A stretch of DNA of 64,000 nt from Lucifuga dentata (taxonomy: Eukaryota; Chordata; Actinopteri; Ophidiiformes; Bythitidae): positions 1 through 64,000 of the forward strand of contig VXCM01001495.1 of NCBI GenBank assembly GCA_014773175.1, in the 5' to 3' direction. Position numbers and translations under genes: made by a program. Positions 18,718 through 43,400 of this stretch are shown here, in pieces (within the stretch, counting starts at the first letter, position 1; every line of letters starts with the position of its first letter). Below the pieces are notes generated by a model that did not search any database, had not been told where the DNA came from, and was given only the letters and a program-made list of their open reading frames with translations.

Positions 18718-19301
18718 TTAAAGGACCATACTACTATTTTACATGTTTAAGCCTAATACATTCAATTTTCATACATGTTATGTTACTGACAATCATTTCC
18801 CAAAGGATAAAACCGTATTTCAGCTTTCCTGATGTTATGCAAAATCTCTTAATCTTTCTAAATCAAATATTCCAGCGATACACCCACCTTAAAAATCGAT
18901 GTTTCACCTGCTAATGTTACGCAGCCTTATGAAGTCATGGTCATTTAAATTTTTCAATAAACGCAGGTCTTCTTTTGGAACTATATTCCTTGGTGGAGAC
19001 ATACATTCACTCTGCTCTTTTTATTGTGCTTAAACTCTAAAATTACAAAACTTCTTTAAAAAAACCTGAATTCACGTCTTGTTGGTGATGATGGATTACC
19101 TATCCAAAGAATGTTTCAAGTATCAACCAGTTAATTTTAATGGTGTACCACAATGAACTGAAACCAATGGTGGTCTGGAAGGTAGAAAAACATTTTTTAA
19201 ACTCACTATTCCAGTAGTATGCTTTGGGAAATGAACATAACATGTATGAAAATTGAATTTATTAGGCTCAAACATGCAAAATGGGCGGTATGGTCCTTTA
19301 A
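18718..19301 (+). mobile_element. TTAA-MITE family, copy D
   Basis: Full-length copy, 584 bp including the TTAA at each end (18718-18721 and 19298-19301). The left terminus TTAAAGGACCATACTAC and right terminus TATGGTCCTTTAA are inverted, and the inverted match continues for about 80 bp (CATGTTTAAGCCTAATACAT against GGCTCAAACATGCAAAATGG). No ORF. TTAA target duplication is typical of piggyBac-superfamily transposition, so a piggyBac-mobilised MITE is the likely class; the autonomous partner is not in the window. Confidence 0.88.
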
Positions 19302-20749
19302 GAGTTACAGTGTGCCTGTGCAGATAAAAAAAAAAAAAGTCTGATAAGTGCTTAGGGCTAAAAATAACTGACCAAACACCATTAACGAAAAATGTAATAA
19401 GATATAATAATGGGATATTTTTTTTACAATATTTATGGAACAGAACAAGCAAAAATCTACTGTACAAACTCAGATGTGTCATAATTTCTTCACTTTTGCT
19501 TTTTTGTGGTGAAATGCTAGTTTTTAGTTTTTCGGCCTCATGATTATCAAATTAAACAATGAGCAAAATTGAAATTATATTTTGATTGACCTGTTCAGCA
19601 CTTTGTGAATTCAGCTTGTGATTATGAGATGAGGGAGGCAATGTTGCCTTTTCTGCAGCCCTAAGCTCACAAAACGTTCATCATATTGATTTTAAAAATC
19701 ATAACATTTGAGGGAAAAATGGACATTTGTAACTGAAAACATGTAGGAATGGTTCATTTTCTTGGCAGTTTGCTCTTCATGTTGTTTTTTCATTGAGATT
19801 TAAGGGTCCATATTATCTAATCTTCGTCAGTATATTTAATAATGTAGTTTTGCCTGACTGGACAAACTGAGTATTTAGATTTTCCTTCAGCAGTTTCAGT
19901 GGAAACGTATTAGTTACCATGAGATAATTGTGTAATTTATGCAGTGCAGGGTCATCAATAACCTCAGCGGCTCCTGCTGTTCTCAGGCTAAACAAAGAAA
20001 TTAGAAAAATTGGTCGGCTGCCACTTTGAATGTACCTGACAGCAAAATGTCAGTTGCTGAACTCCATTTTCATAAATGTAAAAAGGTAAAATAAAGAAAC
20101 AAAGATGTGGTTGTGTGTGTAATTTCAAAAGTTTCAGCAGATAACAAGCATGATAAACATGTTTAACACTTCCTGTAAACTCAACGCCGAAACTAACTTT
20201 CCTTTTATGCTGCCTAAAAATAGTTTTCTGACTACAGATGATTATCAGAGCACATACCTCTGCCAAGGTCAAACAGGCCTAAAATGCATCTTGTTCTAAT
20301 AATATCTAAATATATTGGCCAAAAGAAACATCTAAAGTAAGTTTTTCTGGATGTACAGTACTACTATAACTATTAAAGATACATCAAAAGTGTTTGCATG
20401 CTGCTGAATCAGCATCATCTCAGCTAAACATCAAGTTTCTAGTCCTATCTGTTATTGTAGAATGATTCCAATAATGATTCCTCTAAGTATGTTTTAGTCC
20501 ACCAGATGTGGATTTGGATCAAACTGCACCCATTGATAGTCTTCATGAGATAAATATGCCACCTTATTTCATTGAGACTGGTGTATTACTTTTGAAAAAA
20601 CTGACCAAAATATTGAAAAACGCCCTGTCTCATAATGTTAACAAATTTGTGGAGCCACTCCTAGAACCAGATCTGCACCAAAACTTCCTCTACATTTTTT
20701 TTAAATCAAAAATTGGTTTAAAACCTTTGAGTACAAACAAACCAGCATA

Positions 20750-22225
20750 CACTGCATGCACAATTATTAGGCGAGTGAGTATTCTGACCTTATTATTTCT
20801 ATGTTCATTTTCCAACTCCAAACCATATAAACTTGAACTTATTAGATTTAACATGTCACAGGTGATATCTGTGTAATGAATGAGGGTGTGGCCTAAAGTG
20901 ATTAACACCTTATATTAAGGTGTGCATAATTATTAGGCAGCTTCATTACATAAACAGTTCCCAACTCACTTGTTTATTCTCAATTTTAAAGTGAGAGTAA
21001 CAAATAAGTACGGGTAACACAAAATGGCAATTAACACTTTTGGCATACCAAAAATATTCATTGACCAATACAGCCACCCTTCTTTTCAATAACTGCCATG
21101 AGCCTTCAGCCATGGAGTCTGTTACTTGATCTGTTTACGATCAACTTTTGCTGAAGCAGCTATAGCCTTCAAAATGCTGTTCAAAGAGGTGTATTGTCTT
21201 CCCTCGCTGTAAATGTACGTTTGAGAAGGGCCCACAAGTTCTCAATAGGATTCGGTCAGGTGATGAAAGGGGCCAGGTCAGAATTCAGTCATCTTTGAGG
21301 CTTTTGCTGGCTAGTCAAGCAGCTGAGTACTTGGATGCATGTGGAGCATTGTCCTGCATAAAGATCCTTCTTGAATGCTGTGGATTCTTCCTGAAAGTAA
21401 CTTCCAGAAACTGGCAGTACGTTTGGAAGTCAATTTTCAGTCTATCTTCAACCCGAAAAGGTCCAACTAGCTCATCATCAATGATAGCAGCCCATACAAT
21501 CATCCCTCCTCCACCTTGCTGGTTCCTGACTGTGGTGCCCATGAGTGATCAGCCACGGGCCCATCCATCTGCTCCATCAAGAGTCACTCACTTCAACTGT
21601 CCATAAAACCTGTGAAAAGTCTGTCTTCAGCTATTTCTTGGCCCAATCTTGACACTTCAACTTGTGAATCTTATTCAGTAGTGGTCATGTTTCATCCTTC
21701 TTTTATCCTTCTTTCTTAGCCATGTCTCTGAGAACTTGACACCTTCAGTTCTGGAATATGGTGGCATTGGAGGATAATGGGTTCCTGTTAGCTTCACATT
21801 TAATTCTTCTCATATCATTTGCAGTTAATTTGAGCCTTCTCCATCCCTCTTTTGCAACCCTGTTGACGATTAGCAACAAAATGTCTGATTGTCTGGTGGT
21901 CATGCATCAATAGTTTAGCTATTTCAAGAGTGCTGCATCTGTCTGAAAGATATTTTACAATTTTTGACATTTCAGTGTCAGTTAACTCTTTTTGGCCCAT
22001 TTTACCTGTTGACCTGTTTGTAATGAAGCTGCCTAATAATTATGCACACCTTAATATAAGGTGTTTATCACTTTAGGCCACACCCTCATTCATTACACCA
22101 ATACATATCACCTGACAATAATTAAATCCACCAAGCATTCAAGTTTATATGGTTTGGAGTTGGAAAATGAACACAGAAATAATAAGATCAGAATATTCAC
22201 TTGCCTAATAATTGTGCACACAGTG
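20750..22225 (-). mobile_element. Tc1/mariner-superfamily transposon with IR/DR ends, degenerate
   Basis: Flanked by TA (20748-20749 and 22226-22227). Each end carries an inverted repeat of about 190 bp holding two copies of a TGTGCA(C/T)AATTATTAGGC motif: outer at about 20755-20772 and 22203-22221, inner at 20921-20938 and 22031-22048. This is the IR/DR layout also known from Sleeping Beauty-type elements. The transposase reads on the minus strand in pieces: 21815-22000 has the N-terminal helix-turn-helix region (SKIVKYLSDRCSTLEIAKLL), 21315-21542 the catalytic core with VWAAIIDDELVG and QDNAPHAS, where D would be the second acidic residue of the DDE/D triad. Stops and frameshifts between the pieces show that it is dead. 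Confidence 0.88.
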
Positions 22226-22307
22226 TATAGTATGTGGGTGAAAACATAGCCTACTTGGTGGATGTAATGAATGGTCGTTTCAGGTCGAGGTAAAACTGAT
22301 AAACATA

Positions 22308-22908
22308 TTAAAGGACCATATCCCCCATTTTGTATGTTTGAGCCTAATATATTCAATTTTCATACATGTAAGGTTACTGACAGTAATTTCCCAAAGGATA
22401 AAACTGTATTTCAGTTTTCCTGATATTTTGCAAAATCTCTTCATCTTTCAAAATCAAATATTCAAGCGATACACCCACCTTAAAAATCAATGTTTCACCT
22501 GCTAATAGTTACACAGCCTTATGAAGTCACAGTCATTTAAATTTTTTAATAAACGCAGGTCTTCTTTTGGGACTATATTCCCTGGTTCAGACATACATTC
22601 ACTCCATGCTTTTTATTGCACTTTAATGCTAAAATTACAAAACTTAAAAAAAACCAAAAAAAAAAAACCTGAATATACGTCTTGTTCGCGATGATGGATC
22701 TATCCCAAGAACATTTCAAGTATCAACAAGTTGATTTTAATAGCATACCAGAATGAACTGAAACCAATGGTGGTCTGGAAGGTAGGAAAAACATTTTTAA
22801 TTCACTGTTCCAGTAGTATGCTTTGGGAAATGATTGTCAGTGACATTACATGTATGAAAATTGAACATATTAGGCTCAAACATGCAAAATGGTGGTATGG
22901 TCCTTTAA
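22308..22908 (+). mobile_element. TTAA-MITE family, copy E
   Basis: Full length, 601 bp, with intact TTAA at 22308-22311 and 22905-22908. The termini TTAAAGGACCATATCCC and GGTATGGTCCTTTAA are inverted, followed by TTTGTATGTTTGAGCCTAA and its inverted partner. The interior contains CAATGTTTCACCTGCTAATA, AATAAACGCAGGTCTTC, GGGACTATATTCCCTGG and GATGATGGATC. It is very close to copy D. Confidence 0.88.
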
Positions 22909-23600
22909 GATAGGAGCGCTTGAAAAGTGTAAGTGAATATCATTTGGAGCATTCACACTGACAATGCCATCTCACTGCCATTGTTTCTGATAAGGAAAAG
23001 AACAGGCTTGTATTTGCTTAATTTTGTTTATGTAAACATGAGATTTGCATATTCTCAAACGAGAAAAAAAAAATCATCATTGCACTGCAGACAGAGAAAA
23101 CCGACTATGGGAGCGAAAAACAAAGCAGATATGATTTCAGTAGTCGCTGATGACATGATGCATTCACTGTTCTGAGGCGCTGAGACATTAATAAATAAAT
23201 GAAAACATGTAAGAACGTGGCCTCCTCCAGCAGTCTTGACGTTTGCTATGGAGCTCTCTATTTTTCTCAGATGTCCCATGACTGAAACCAGGACAGGAAA
23301 CTGACACATTAAATATGCTGATCACAGCACCTCGTTCTTTTCATTCATCATGTGTCTAGTCTTTCCTCCACTGTTGCCTGTTTATCTTCCAATGACTCAT
23401 CTGAAAGCCACATTGATGCTTTTCCCGCTTCTGACCAGCAGGAGGCGCTGATTCCCCTCCACATCTCTCTCATTCAGCACTATTTCATCCAAACTGTATT
23501 TATCCCAGTCACAGATAAAACGACTTGTAAACTCTAGAGATAACAAAATATCATTTTTAAAAAAGTAGCAAGAATAAGATAAAACATGGCTCCTCTTTCT

Positions 23601-36127
<12,527 letters not shown>

Positions 36128-36287
36128 GATGACGGAATGCTAAACAAAAAACAAAACAAAAACTATTAACTAGGTATCCCCTCCATTCGGCTTTTCAACA
36201 GCCGGTTGAAGCTACATCAATTACAATCCGACGAGAAACAGCCCGCCTTCGTGTGCTTTGAAGGTTCCGGCTACCCAAGCCAAACTA

Positions 36288-36342
<55 letters not shown>

Positions 36343-36390
36343 TTGATTAAGCTATAACAACAAAATTAATTTTTATTATTATTGTTATTT

Positions 36391-36515
36391 CATGACTTTT
36401 ATTATACACCTCGGAAAAAATACCGAGGTCCGGACCTCGGTGACCTCAATGNTCATGACTTTTATTATACACCTCGGAAAAAATACCGAGGTCCGGACCT
36501 CGGTGACCTCAATGG
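36391..36515. repeat. ~62-bp direct duplication around N, each copy with a perfect 20-bp palindrome
   Basis: Each copy contains ACCGAGGTCCGGACCTCGGT (36422-36441 and 36485-36504), which equals its own reverse complement, preceded by CCTCGGAAAAAATACCGAGG, itself an inverted repeat. The two copies flank the N at 36452 and are probably one locus assembled twice. Confidence 0.8.
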
Positions 36516-36529
36516 TGGTACAGCCATGT

Positions 36530-36945
36530 TGGTGCTACTTGAAATGTCAGTAGCTCACCAAAGTCTTCTTCCTTCAGGGACCATGAATGTCTGAAGCAAA
36601 TTTCACATGAATCCAGCCAGCAGTTGTTGAGCTATTTCACTCTATAGACCAAAGTAAATTATTATTATTACTATTAAACTTTATTTATATCACACCTTTC
36701 ATAACAAAGTGCTTCACACAAACTAAAAAGAAGATGTAGCCCGTCTAATTTCAATAGGCAAAGTGTTCCATAGTCTGGGGGCTCTAAATGCAAAGGCCTG
36801 TTTCCCTTTTGTCACCAGCCAGGATCTGAGAACAACCAGCAGAGCTGCATCCACTTATCTCAGAGAATGCCCTGGTACATAGGGAGTCAGGACATCCTTT
36901 AAGTAATTCGGAGCAAGACCATTTAAAGCTTTAAAAGTTTAAAAC
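36530..36945. repeat. Two adjoining dispersed fish repeats
   Basis: 36570-36655 (GGGACCATGAATGTCTGAAG, AATCCAGCCAGCAGTTGTTG, AGCTATTTCACTCTA) and 36690-36945 (TTTATTTATATCACACCTTT, GTGTTCCATAGTCTGGGGGC, GGAGCAAGACCATTTAAAGC) match sequence patterns that recur widely in teleost genomes. The class is uncertain; the second is probably a retroelement 3' region. No ORF. Confidence 0.4.
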
Positions 36946-37446
36946 AACCGACATCACCATCCTTCGAGTTTGATTTGATGCCATCTTATTTGTCCTTATT
37001 GTAAAGCTTTTGAGCTTTTGTAGTTGTGACAAAACTAGTGCAGATGATGAGAAGATAAGGTNCTTATTGTAAAGCTTTTGAGCTTTTGTAGTTGTGACAA
37101 AACTAGTGCAGATGATGAGAAGATAAGGTGTTTCGAAAGAAAAAAGACAAAACAAAGCATGTCTGATTTCATGTAAAGTTACTTCAGAGATCACAGCAGA
37201 CCTAGCAGATAAAACTGTGATAATCCCAGCAGTGTTTATAAAAGTTAGCCAAGCCGAGGCCAAAGGTCAGAGGACTAAACTAGGACAGCCTGCCCACTTT
37301 GAACTGTCGCCATCATTTAATGATCACCGAGGCTGAAAAGGAGGAGAGGAGGAGTTTTGGGCTCACAGAGGATAACAGGCACAGCTGGAGAGGACTGAAA
37401 ACAGACTCCACAGCATCTGCAGCCATTCAACTCTCACACAGTAAAG

Positions 37447-40400
37447 ATGGAGCTCTATCTGGATCTGCATTCGCCGCCCTGCCGCTCTGTCTTCCTATTT
37501 GCCAAAACCATCGGAATTCCCTTTGAGTTTAAGTTTGTCAGTCTCACCACAGGTAACATAAACCCATCAGAAACATTCTGTACTGCATGTATTTGATGCA
37601 TGAACCATAGGTATTCAAACTGTTGTTTAACTTGTTCCTTTTTAGCTTTTAGATCTGCTCTCAAATGTGGAAATAAGTACATTTACTCAACTAAAGTACT
37701 TAAGTATAATTTTGTGGTATACTGTTATTAAGTATGACCATTTTCTGAGACTTTCTACTTTGTCTCGAGCACATTTCAAATGGAAATACTGTAGTTTTTG
37801 CTCAGTTACATTTATCTGATGGCTGGNTTGTCTCGAGCACATTTCAAATGGAAATACTGTAGTTTTTGCTCAGTTACATTTATCTGATGGCTGGAGTTAC
37901 TGATTCGTTTCCAGATTAAGATTTTACACGAAAAACATTAAAAAAAAAACTCAACTTCCTTCATTTCTCCCTTTTTCCCCCTTTTCCTTCTTTCTTTTAT
38001 TCTTCCCATTCATCTCGTTTTCCTTCTTCTCCCGCCTTCTTTTCCCATTTACAGTACTTTCCTTCCTATTCTTCTTTCATTCTTCCCGTTTTCCTTCCTT
38101 TCCTTATATAAATGATCTGAAAGATTAACAAAAAACCCAAAAACACCAAAATATGAATTATGTAATCTCTATTCTCATTCTTTATAAATCTTCTACTTTT
38201 GGACATCTAATGGTGATGAACTCAAAGAAAGACTTTTACATTTAATGGAATATTTATCCACTGTGGTGATTTGAAAACTTCCACTGAAGAAAGTTTGCAT
38301 ATATTTGTAGATTTTTTGGACTGGAATGACCTGCAAAACTTTGAAGTTGCATAAGCTCCAACGCCTGTTGTTACATAAGCAGTAAAACTTCTCAGTTACA
38401 CATCCTCTGCATATTTCTATTCTATTCTATTCTATTCTATTCTATTCTANTAAAACTTCTCAGTTACACATCCTCTGCATATTTCTATTCTATTCTATTC
38501 TATTCTATTCTATTCTATTCTCAGGCTCATTTTTCACATTCCACCCATAAATCTGAAATTCTTAACCAGGGCGACTTACCTTTTAGACAACATTACAAAG
38601 GCCCATGGGGACACTGAGGGTCAGAGGTCACAGCATACAGACAGAATAGTCCTCATAAACAAGGGAATGATAGCATAATTTATGTTGTGTTTATGGTGTT
38701 TCTCCAGATGAAGAGAATATCCTGTTTTAGACCAATCCTTCTTTTTAATGACTTTTTGCTTTTCATTTGTGTGTAACTGTGCATTATATTTGTATGTGTT
38801 TGTCTCAGGGCAGCAGTACAGTGAGGATTTTGGAAAAATCAACGTGGTGAGGAAGGTTCCTGTCATGAAAGATGGGAGCTTCATTCTCACAGAGAGGTGA
38901 AGCATATTGTTTATGGTTTATAGAAACAGATTATTGGACAAATGAAGTTGTATGTATTCTGTTTTTTGTTTTTTTCCTCTTACGTGTTTGATTCTGTCTT
39001 CACGTCAGCACCGCCATCCTGCAGTACCTGCTGGAGAAACACTCGTCGTTGGTTGCAGATCACTGGTACCCTGCAGATCTGCAGCAGAGGGCTCGTGTTA
39101 ATGAGTATCTGTCCTGGCAGCACATGAACCTCAGAATCCACTGCTCAAAGGTCTTCTTGTTCAGGGTACGGATCATGTGTAACCTGACCTACTTACAACA
39201 TGTAGTATCACCTGGGATGAACTATTCAGTTAAAAAACTTTTGTTAATGTTTTACTTTTCATTTTCTTAGTTTCTTCCTGATTAATGCTTTTTTTTTGTA
39301 GCAACTAGCAACTGATGCAACTTATCTGAAAATCTATTTAACAGCAGTATAAAGTTGTGTTAAATTTAGTTTGTTCTTAATGCAGCAGGAGTTCAACTTA
39401 ACATGTGTTAATATTTCTTTACTACTTTTGTACACCATTTAAAATCTATTTTAACTGTAAGAAATGTGCTTTTGTATCTGCACTTCAAATAGAGTATGTC
39501 AATATTGTTGATTTTTGTATTCATAGAACTTTAAGAACTCAAATATACCACTTAAAATTTATACAACATTTAAAAAAATATACTATATAAATCTAGTCAT
39601 ACTACAGTATACCTAGTATAACTACATTAAGTAACATGTTAGTCTACTATATGTACTGTAAATGTTAAAATATGCTATAGCATAATACTGACATCAGGAC
39701 TCTGATATAATAAGCACAGAAAAAAAATACCAACAGATATATTACTGCGCATGTTCTCCCCATGTCTGTGTGGATTCCCTCCGGGTACTCCGGCTTCCTC
39801 CCACCTCCAAAGACATGCATGTCAGGTGAATTGGAAACTCTAAATTGCCTGTAGGTGTGAATGAGAGTGTTAATGTGTTTGTCTGTCTCTGTGTCAGTCC
39901 TGCAATAGACTGGCAATCTGTCCAGGGTGTACCCCGCCTCTTGCCCTATGACCGCTGGGATAGGCTCCAGCTCCCCCGTGACCCTTAACAGGACAAACGG
40001 GTTTAGAAAATGGATGGATGGATATATTACTGTCATGGATTGAAATATGATATACTTCTACAAACTTCTAACACACTGGATATACTAAAAATATACTTTT
40101 AAGAATGAAAAGTAGTCCTGCCGTTAGTTCTATCACCACTATTACTATTAAAACATAAACTAAAAGTACTGGGGGGTTTTTTAGCGTTTCTGCTACTAAT
40201 AAAACCTTGTTTGCATATCTGTGTGTGCAGTCTGTAGCTCCAATACTAACAGGATCTGAAGCCCCAAAGGAGAGGATGGATTCTGCTTTAGAGGATCTGA
40301 CTCAGTCGCTCAACATGCTGGAACAGAAATTCCTCCAGGACAAACCCTTCATCATCGGTGACAAAGTCTCTCTGGCTGATCTGGTGGCTTTAGTGGAGCT

Positions 40401-43400
40401 CATGCAGGTAATATTACTACTGTTTCTACTATATTCTACTTCGTCTGCTCCACCTGTAACGATTAATACTGCTACTACTCTTTAAGTCAGATCGTACACG
40501 AAACCTGTACTTATTTATTTGCAAACAGACACCATCCTTATTTGTGTGAATGGTGGAGAATAAGCACTCAACCACACACTGCTGGCCTTCACACTGAAGC
40601 CCTTTCTACACATGGAGACCTCAACAATGCAGGACTGCATGGTGTGCAGGAATTTTCATTTCATTTCAAACCTTTATTTATTTCTGGAGAACCATTGAGG
40701 GGATGCCCTCATTTACAATGATATCAAGAGTACAAAAACTATAAAAACAAACAAAAAATCAAATCAGTTAAAACAATCACAGACTGCTGACAGATGTTCT
40801 GCTACAACTGATTTAAACTGACCAACAGTTATGAGAGTTCTGAGTTTGAGAGAGCATTGTAATTTATTCCATGAGACTGGAGCAGCGTAACTAAAACCAG
40901 TTTTACCCACATCAGTATGAATGTGAGGGACCTGAAGCGTGAGCCAATCGCTAGAACATGTAGGATAAGAACCAGAAGACCAGTGTAACAGTGATGATAT
41001 AAGACAGTAAACTTTCAATAATGGCTTTATATATAAATAGGTACCAATGTTGTTCACGTCTTACTGTGAGAGAGGGCCAACCAACCTTTTGATATAAAAT
41101 GCAATGATGAATACCATACCTATCACCTGTGATAAAACTAAGAGCAGAATGATAAACTGAGTCCAGAGATCTGAGAGTGGTAGCAGAAGCATGTCTATAA
41201 ATTANAGCAGAATGATAAACTGAGTCCAGAGATCTGAGAGTGGTAGCAGAAGCATGTCTATAAATTACATCTCCATAATCTAGTAGAGACAGAAATGCAG
41301 CCTCAATAATCCTTTTCCTACTCAGCATCCTACTTCTGTAAAGGAGGCCAATTTTCTGCCGTAATTTACCGACAATACTTTCAATGTGAGATTTAAAGGT
41401 AAATTTCTCATCCACCAGAATACCTAAGTATTTGTATTCAGAAACCCTTTCAGTAGTACCACTCACAGTAGAGATGTGTATATTTTTGTACTCAGTATGT
41501 TTTCCTCTAGAAAATATCATGAACTTGGTCTTATTTACATTCAAGACTTCCTTAAGGTTAAACTTGTACAACATCTTGTATAATGTTAAAGGAATGCTGC
41601 AGTTNCATTCAAGACTTCCTTAAGGTTAAACTTGTACAACATCTTGTATAATGTTAAAGGAATGCTGCAGTTTTTCAGTAGCTAATTGTACAGAATCAGC
41701 AAAGCAATACAAGATAGTATCATCTGCATAAAGATGAAATTTACATTCAGTTAAACAGGAGGTAATATTGTTGATATAAATAGAAAACAACAATATAGGA
41801 CCCAGTATTGAACCTTGTGGAACACCCTTTGAAACTGACAAGAAATTGGAGCATTGGAGCAGAAACTGGAATGCTCTTTGACTTTGCCTTTTGCACTTAC
41901 ATTCAAGTGCAGGACAATAGCTGCAACAACCGTGTTCTCTCGGTGTTGCTGTGATCATCCCACTAAACGGTTATCCAGAGCTGCTTTGCCAGCCATCAAT
42001 ACGTATAGAACGCTGTATTATAAATCAAACAAATGCTGTATCTGGTCATAAATCACTGAATCTCTTACTGTTCCTTTAATTTGGTGAATTATTTTGTCCT
42101 CTGCCCTAACGGGAAAAAGCTCCCTGATCTCTGAATCACTCCAGTTTCTGGACATTATTTTGATTAATGTGTGGTAGTGTTGGAAATGCAGCATGCTGCC
42201 AACAGGCTTATTATCGTCACGAGAGAGTTGCAAGACAAATACAGCATAGACACACACATTCACTCGTTCCTGAAATGTCCAGCCCCCCCGTTCTCACATG
42301 AATCTAGCCAGAAATGATAGGGGCTGAGGAGGACAATTGCAGCAACAACTTGCCCTGCATTATGCTTCATGCATGCGTTCTCGCCTACCGCTGTCCCAGA
42401 AATAGCAGGAACTTTTCCTGACTAGAGTCCATGTGTGAAAGTGGTTTAAGCAACATAAGTGGCCTCTTAGGGCCCCACAACCTCCAGGGGGACCACTGAC
42501 AATGGTTTTTAAAATCTGCCTGGGGCTCCAGGAACATTATAGGACCAGACCTGCAACCATGGCTTTCTTTACCAAAGTAAAACTATGAGCAAAACCTTAA
42601 ACTGTAACTGAAATTTTCATTTGCAAAAACAGTTATTATGAATTAATTCATATTTTTTTTTGATATTGTGCATTCCAGGTAATTCATCTGATAGCTGTTA
42701 ATTTATAATTTGTTTAATTTATTATTTTAATATTAATTGTATAATTATTATACATCACTTTGGTAAAATAAAAATGTGAATGCATATATATATATATATG
42801 CCCAGAATGCACAATTGAAAACACGATTTAAAAAATATGAATGTATCTGTTATTGAAACATCCTTTCACAATAACAATTTGCAGCCTATAGACGCTGATG
42901 TAGTCCTATTTTTCTTCTTTACAAGACTTAGCGTGGAGCTAAGACAATAAAAAGACAAAAAAAAAAAAAAAAAAANAAAAAAAAAAAAAAAAAAAACCAA
43001 AACATTACAAGATACTTAACTATACAGCATAAATTCATCAAAAAGTTGTAAATTAATGTAATTCGTTCATTAGAGGAATTGCACGAAACACAAACGATCT
43101 CTTATAGTAGATGTTGCTGTTTTCCAGACGTGTTGTGAGTGGGTGTGTAGTGTTCTGAATGACAAAGCCTCTCTATGTGCAAATGTTCTAAAGGTTATCC
43201 AGTGACTTTTGCTGGCAGTTTACTGGTGTTCCTGCCATCTCCATGATCCTAGTCAGCTTGTTTTTATTTGTTACAGACACCAGATAGCAAAAATTAAACA
43301 CAAGAAATGCTGTTAGTGGCACCAATCAGTTTCATAATTAAAAAATGCTTAATGAAATTGTTGTGTTAGTGGCTTTGGCTGTGAACATTATTTAGAATTT

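Larger units (their letters stand above)
18350..23600. other. Intergenic, tail-to-tail between ptges2 and gle1
   Basis: About 5.2 kb with no gene, holding TTAA-MITE copies D and E and a Tc1/mariner element. In the first 600 bp after the ptges2 stop I see no AATAAA; the first is at 18956-18961, inside MITE copy D. The stretches 19302-20747 and 22909-23600 show nothing else I can identify. Confidence 0.6.
36128..37446. other. Head-to-head intergenic region of gle1 and gstt1
   Basis: About 1.3 kb separates two divergent start codons. The gle1-proximal 200 bp is less AT-rich and has an ETS-type TTCCGG at 36265-36270. Then come a (GT)n run (36294-36339), a palindrome-containing repeat and LINE/SINE-like sequence (36530-36945), and two ~60-bp duplications around the Ns at 36452 and 37062. 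No antioxidant-response element (TGACnnnGC) was found upstream of gstt1. Confidence 0.5.

Noticed and set aside
20508..20876. 122-aa plus-strand frame
   Set aside because: Runs into the Tc1 terminal inverted repeat and has no domain; chance frame.
36391..36515. True tandem duplication in the gle1/gstt1 promoter
   Set aside because: The repeat is exact and centred on an N, like ten others in the window; best explained as an assembly overlap.
40951..41574. 207-aa frame as a host gene
   Set aside because: It carries LINE reverse-transcriptase C-terminal motifs and includes a duplicated segment created by the N at 41205.
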